This document shows positions 50,913 to 51,692 of a stretch of 51,692 nt of DNA, piece after piece (position 1 is the first letter of the stretch; each line of letters begins with the position of its first letter). The stretch covers positions 1-51,692 of the forward strand of contig NZ_JADEYS010000029.1 of assembly GCF_015209595.1 (NCBI RefSeq), in the 5' to 3' direction. This DNA is from Pontibacterium sinense (GTDB taxonomy: Bacteria > Pseudomonadota > Gammaproteobacteria > Pseudomonadales > Balneatricaceae). Below the pieces are notes generated by a model, which ran no database searches, was not told the DNA's origin, and saw only the letters and a program-made list of their open reading frames with translations. The position numbers and the translations under genes were made by a program.

Positions 50913-51692
50913 TTAGCTGAACTGGTTAGAGGTGTTTTTCGCACCGCCAGCTTTCAGCGCGTTCTCGCCTGCGAAGTATTCTTTGTGGTCGTCGCCCATG
51001 TCGGAACCAGACATGTTCTGGTGTTTAACACATGCGATGCCCTGACGGATCTCTTTACGCTGTACGCCTTCAACGTAACCCAGCATACCCTGCTCACCGA
51101 AGTACTCTTTCGCCAGGTTGTCTACAGACAGGGCGGTAGTGTGGTAAGTCGGCAGTGTGATCAGGTGGTGGAATACGTTCGCTTCACGTGCAGTATCAGC
51201 CTGGAATGTCTTAACACGAGCGTCAGCTGCAGCAGACAGTTCAGAATCATCGTATTCAGCAGACATCAGGTTGCTACGGTCGTAAGCAGAAACGTCTTTG
51301 CCTTCAGCTTCCCAAGTATCAAACGTCTGCTGACGGAAGTTCAGCGTCCAGTTGAAAGATGGGGAGTTGTTGTAAACCAGTTTCGCATCTGGGTGAACTT
51401 TACGAACGTCGTCCATCATGCCCTTGATTTCGTGGACAGTAGGAACAGCAGTTTCGATCCACAGCAGGTCAGCGCCGGCATTGATCGCTTCGATGCAGTC
51501 GAATACGCAACGCTCGTGGCCAGTACCCGGACGGAACTGGTACAGACCAGAAGGCAGACGCTTAGGACGAACCAGCTTGCCGCCGCGGTTGAAGACAACA
51601 TCGCCTTCAGCCATGTCAGCTACGTCGATCTCTTCAACGTCCAGGAAGGAGTTGTATACGTCACCCTGGTCGCCTGGCTCTTTAACTACAGC
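50913..51692 (-). CDS. aceA: Isocitrate lyase, C-terminal part (cut by window edge)
   Basis: The visible 259 codons run unbroken to the window end; the true start lies outside. Sequence landmarks are KLVRPKRLPSGLYQFRPGTG, VYNNSPSFNWTLNFRQQ, HHLITLPTYHT and the C-terminal KNTSNQFS, which match the longer (about 530 residue) isocitrate lyase of Pseudomonas-like bacteria. It cleaves isocitrate to glyoxylate and succinate, the entry of the glyoxylate shunt, in the cytoplasm. The catalytic KKCGH-type loop lies outside the window. Two hairpins follow the stop. Confidence 0.93.
   Translation of the reverse strand, partial: AVVKEPGDQGDVYNSFLDVEEIDVADMAEGDVVFNRGGKLVRPKRLPSGLYQFRPGTGHERCVFDCIEAINAGADLLWIETAVPTVHEIKGMMDDVRKVHPDAKLVYNNSPSFNWTLNFRQQTFDTWEAEGKDVSAYDRSNLMSAEYDDSELSAAADARVKTFQADTAREANVFHHLITLPTYHTTALSVDNLAKEYFGEQGMLGYVEGVQRKEIRQGIACVKHQNMSGSDMGDDHKEYFAGENALKAGGAKNTSNQFS

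Overview
The window looks like a chromosomal segment of a metabolically versatile, probably marine gammaproteobacterium; an Oceanospirillales-type organism would fit. This is inferred from the dense mix of TRAP and tripartite tricarboxylate (TTT) transporters, beta-alanine catabolism genes, a SoeABC-type sulfite dehydrogenase, DUF3461, a Pseudomonas-style isocitrate lyase, many LysR regulators and several GGDEF proteins. No rRNA, tRNA, CRISPR array, phage module or replication origin was recognised.

Layout. 1-4.4 kb: REP-type palindromes, a LysR regulator with an AEC-family transporter, a GAF-GGDEF cyclase, an AhpD-fold protein and a tiny membrane protein. 4.4-9.1 kb: beta-alanine aminotransferase plus malonate/methylmalonate-semialdehyde dehydrogenase, a possible small RNA, a GcvA-like LysR and a 54-residue protein. 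9.1-14.3 kb: a CHASE-GGDEF cyclase and a complete TRAP transporter (P, Q, M). 14.4-15.2 kb: a REP-associated tyrosine transposase (RAYT) bracketed by inverted REP pairs. 15.2-20.6 kb: two LysR genes and a TctCAB transporter. 21.4-23.9 kb: a RidA-like / FAD amino-acid oxidase / Asp-Glu racemase operon. 23.9-26.5 kb: a B12-binding radical SAM gene with a second copy of the tiny membrane protein, divergent from an ABC membrane domain that has no ATPase. 26.6-36.2 kb: RarD-type exporter, an aldehyde dehydrogenase, then soeABC with a second aldehyde dehydrogenase. 36.2-38 kb: an AT-rich orphan membrane coiled-coil gene and an SGNH hydrolase. 38-42.2 kb: an AraC regulator, a frameshifted AhpD-family gene, a MerR/CDF metal-efflux pair and flavohaemoglobin. 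42.6-49.3 kb: a periplasmic protein/GGDEF pair, an SDR-cupin operon with divergent HxlR, a Tat-exported agmatine deiminase homologue, and an enolase-superfamily/SGNH pair. 49.4-51.7 kb: DUF3461, a small acidic protein and the C-terminal half of isocitrate lyase, cut by the window edge.

The most unusual observation is a shared control architecture at two places 21 kb apart. Upstream of the tiny membrane protein at 4251-4433, and in the divergent promoter region of the radical SAM operon at about 25.5 kb, two TTGTCA-N4-TGACAA-like operators are spaced exactly 37 bp apart, start to start. Each locus encodes one member of the same small membrane protein family. Together the radical SAM enzyme, the ATPase-less ABC membrane domain and the two small proteins look like an uncharacterised two-locus regulon, possibly making or moving a lipid-like molecule; the function is unknown.

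Metabolically the genes favour use of small amino and organic acids: beta-alanine, D- or imino-acids, carboxylates taken up by TRAP and TTT systems, and sulfite released from organosulfonates. The glyoxylate shunt enzyme at the right edge fits growth on such C2-C3 substrates. Start codons were re-chosen in many genes from Shine-Dalgarno spacing, and TTG starts are unusually frequent (34551, 36244, 43119, 48171).
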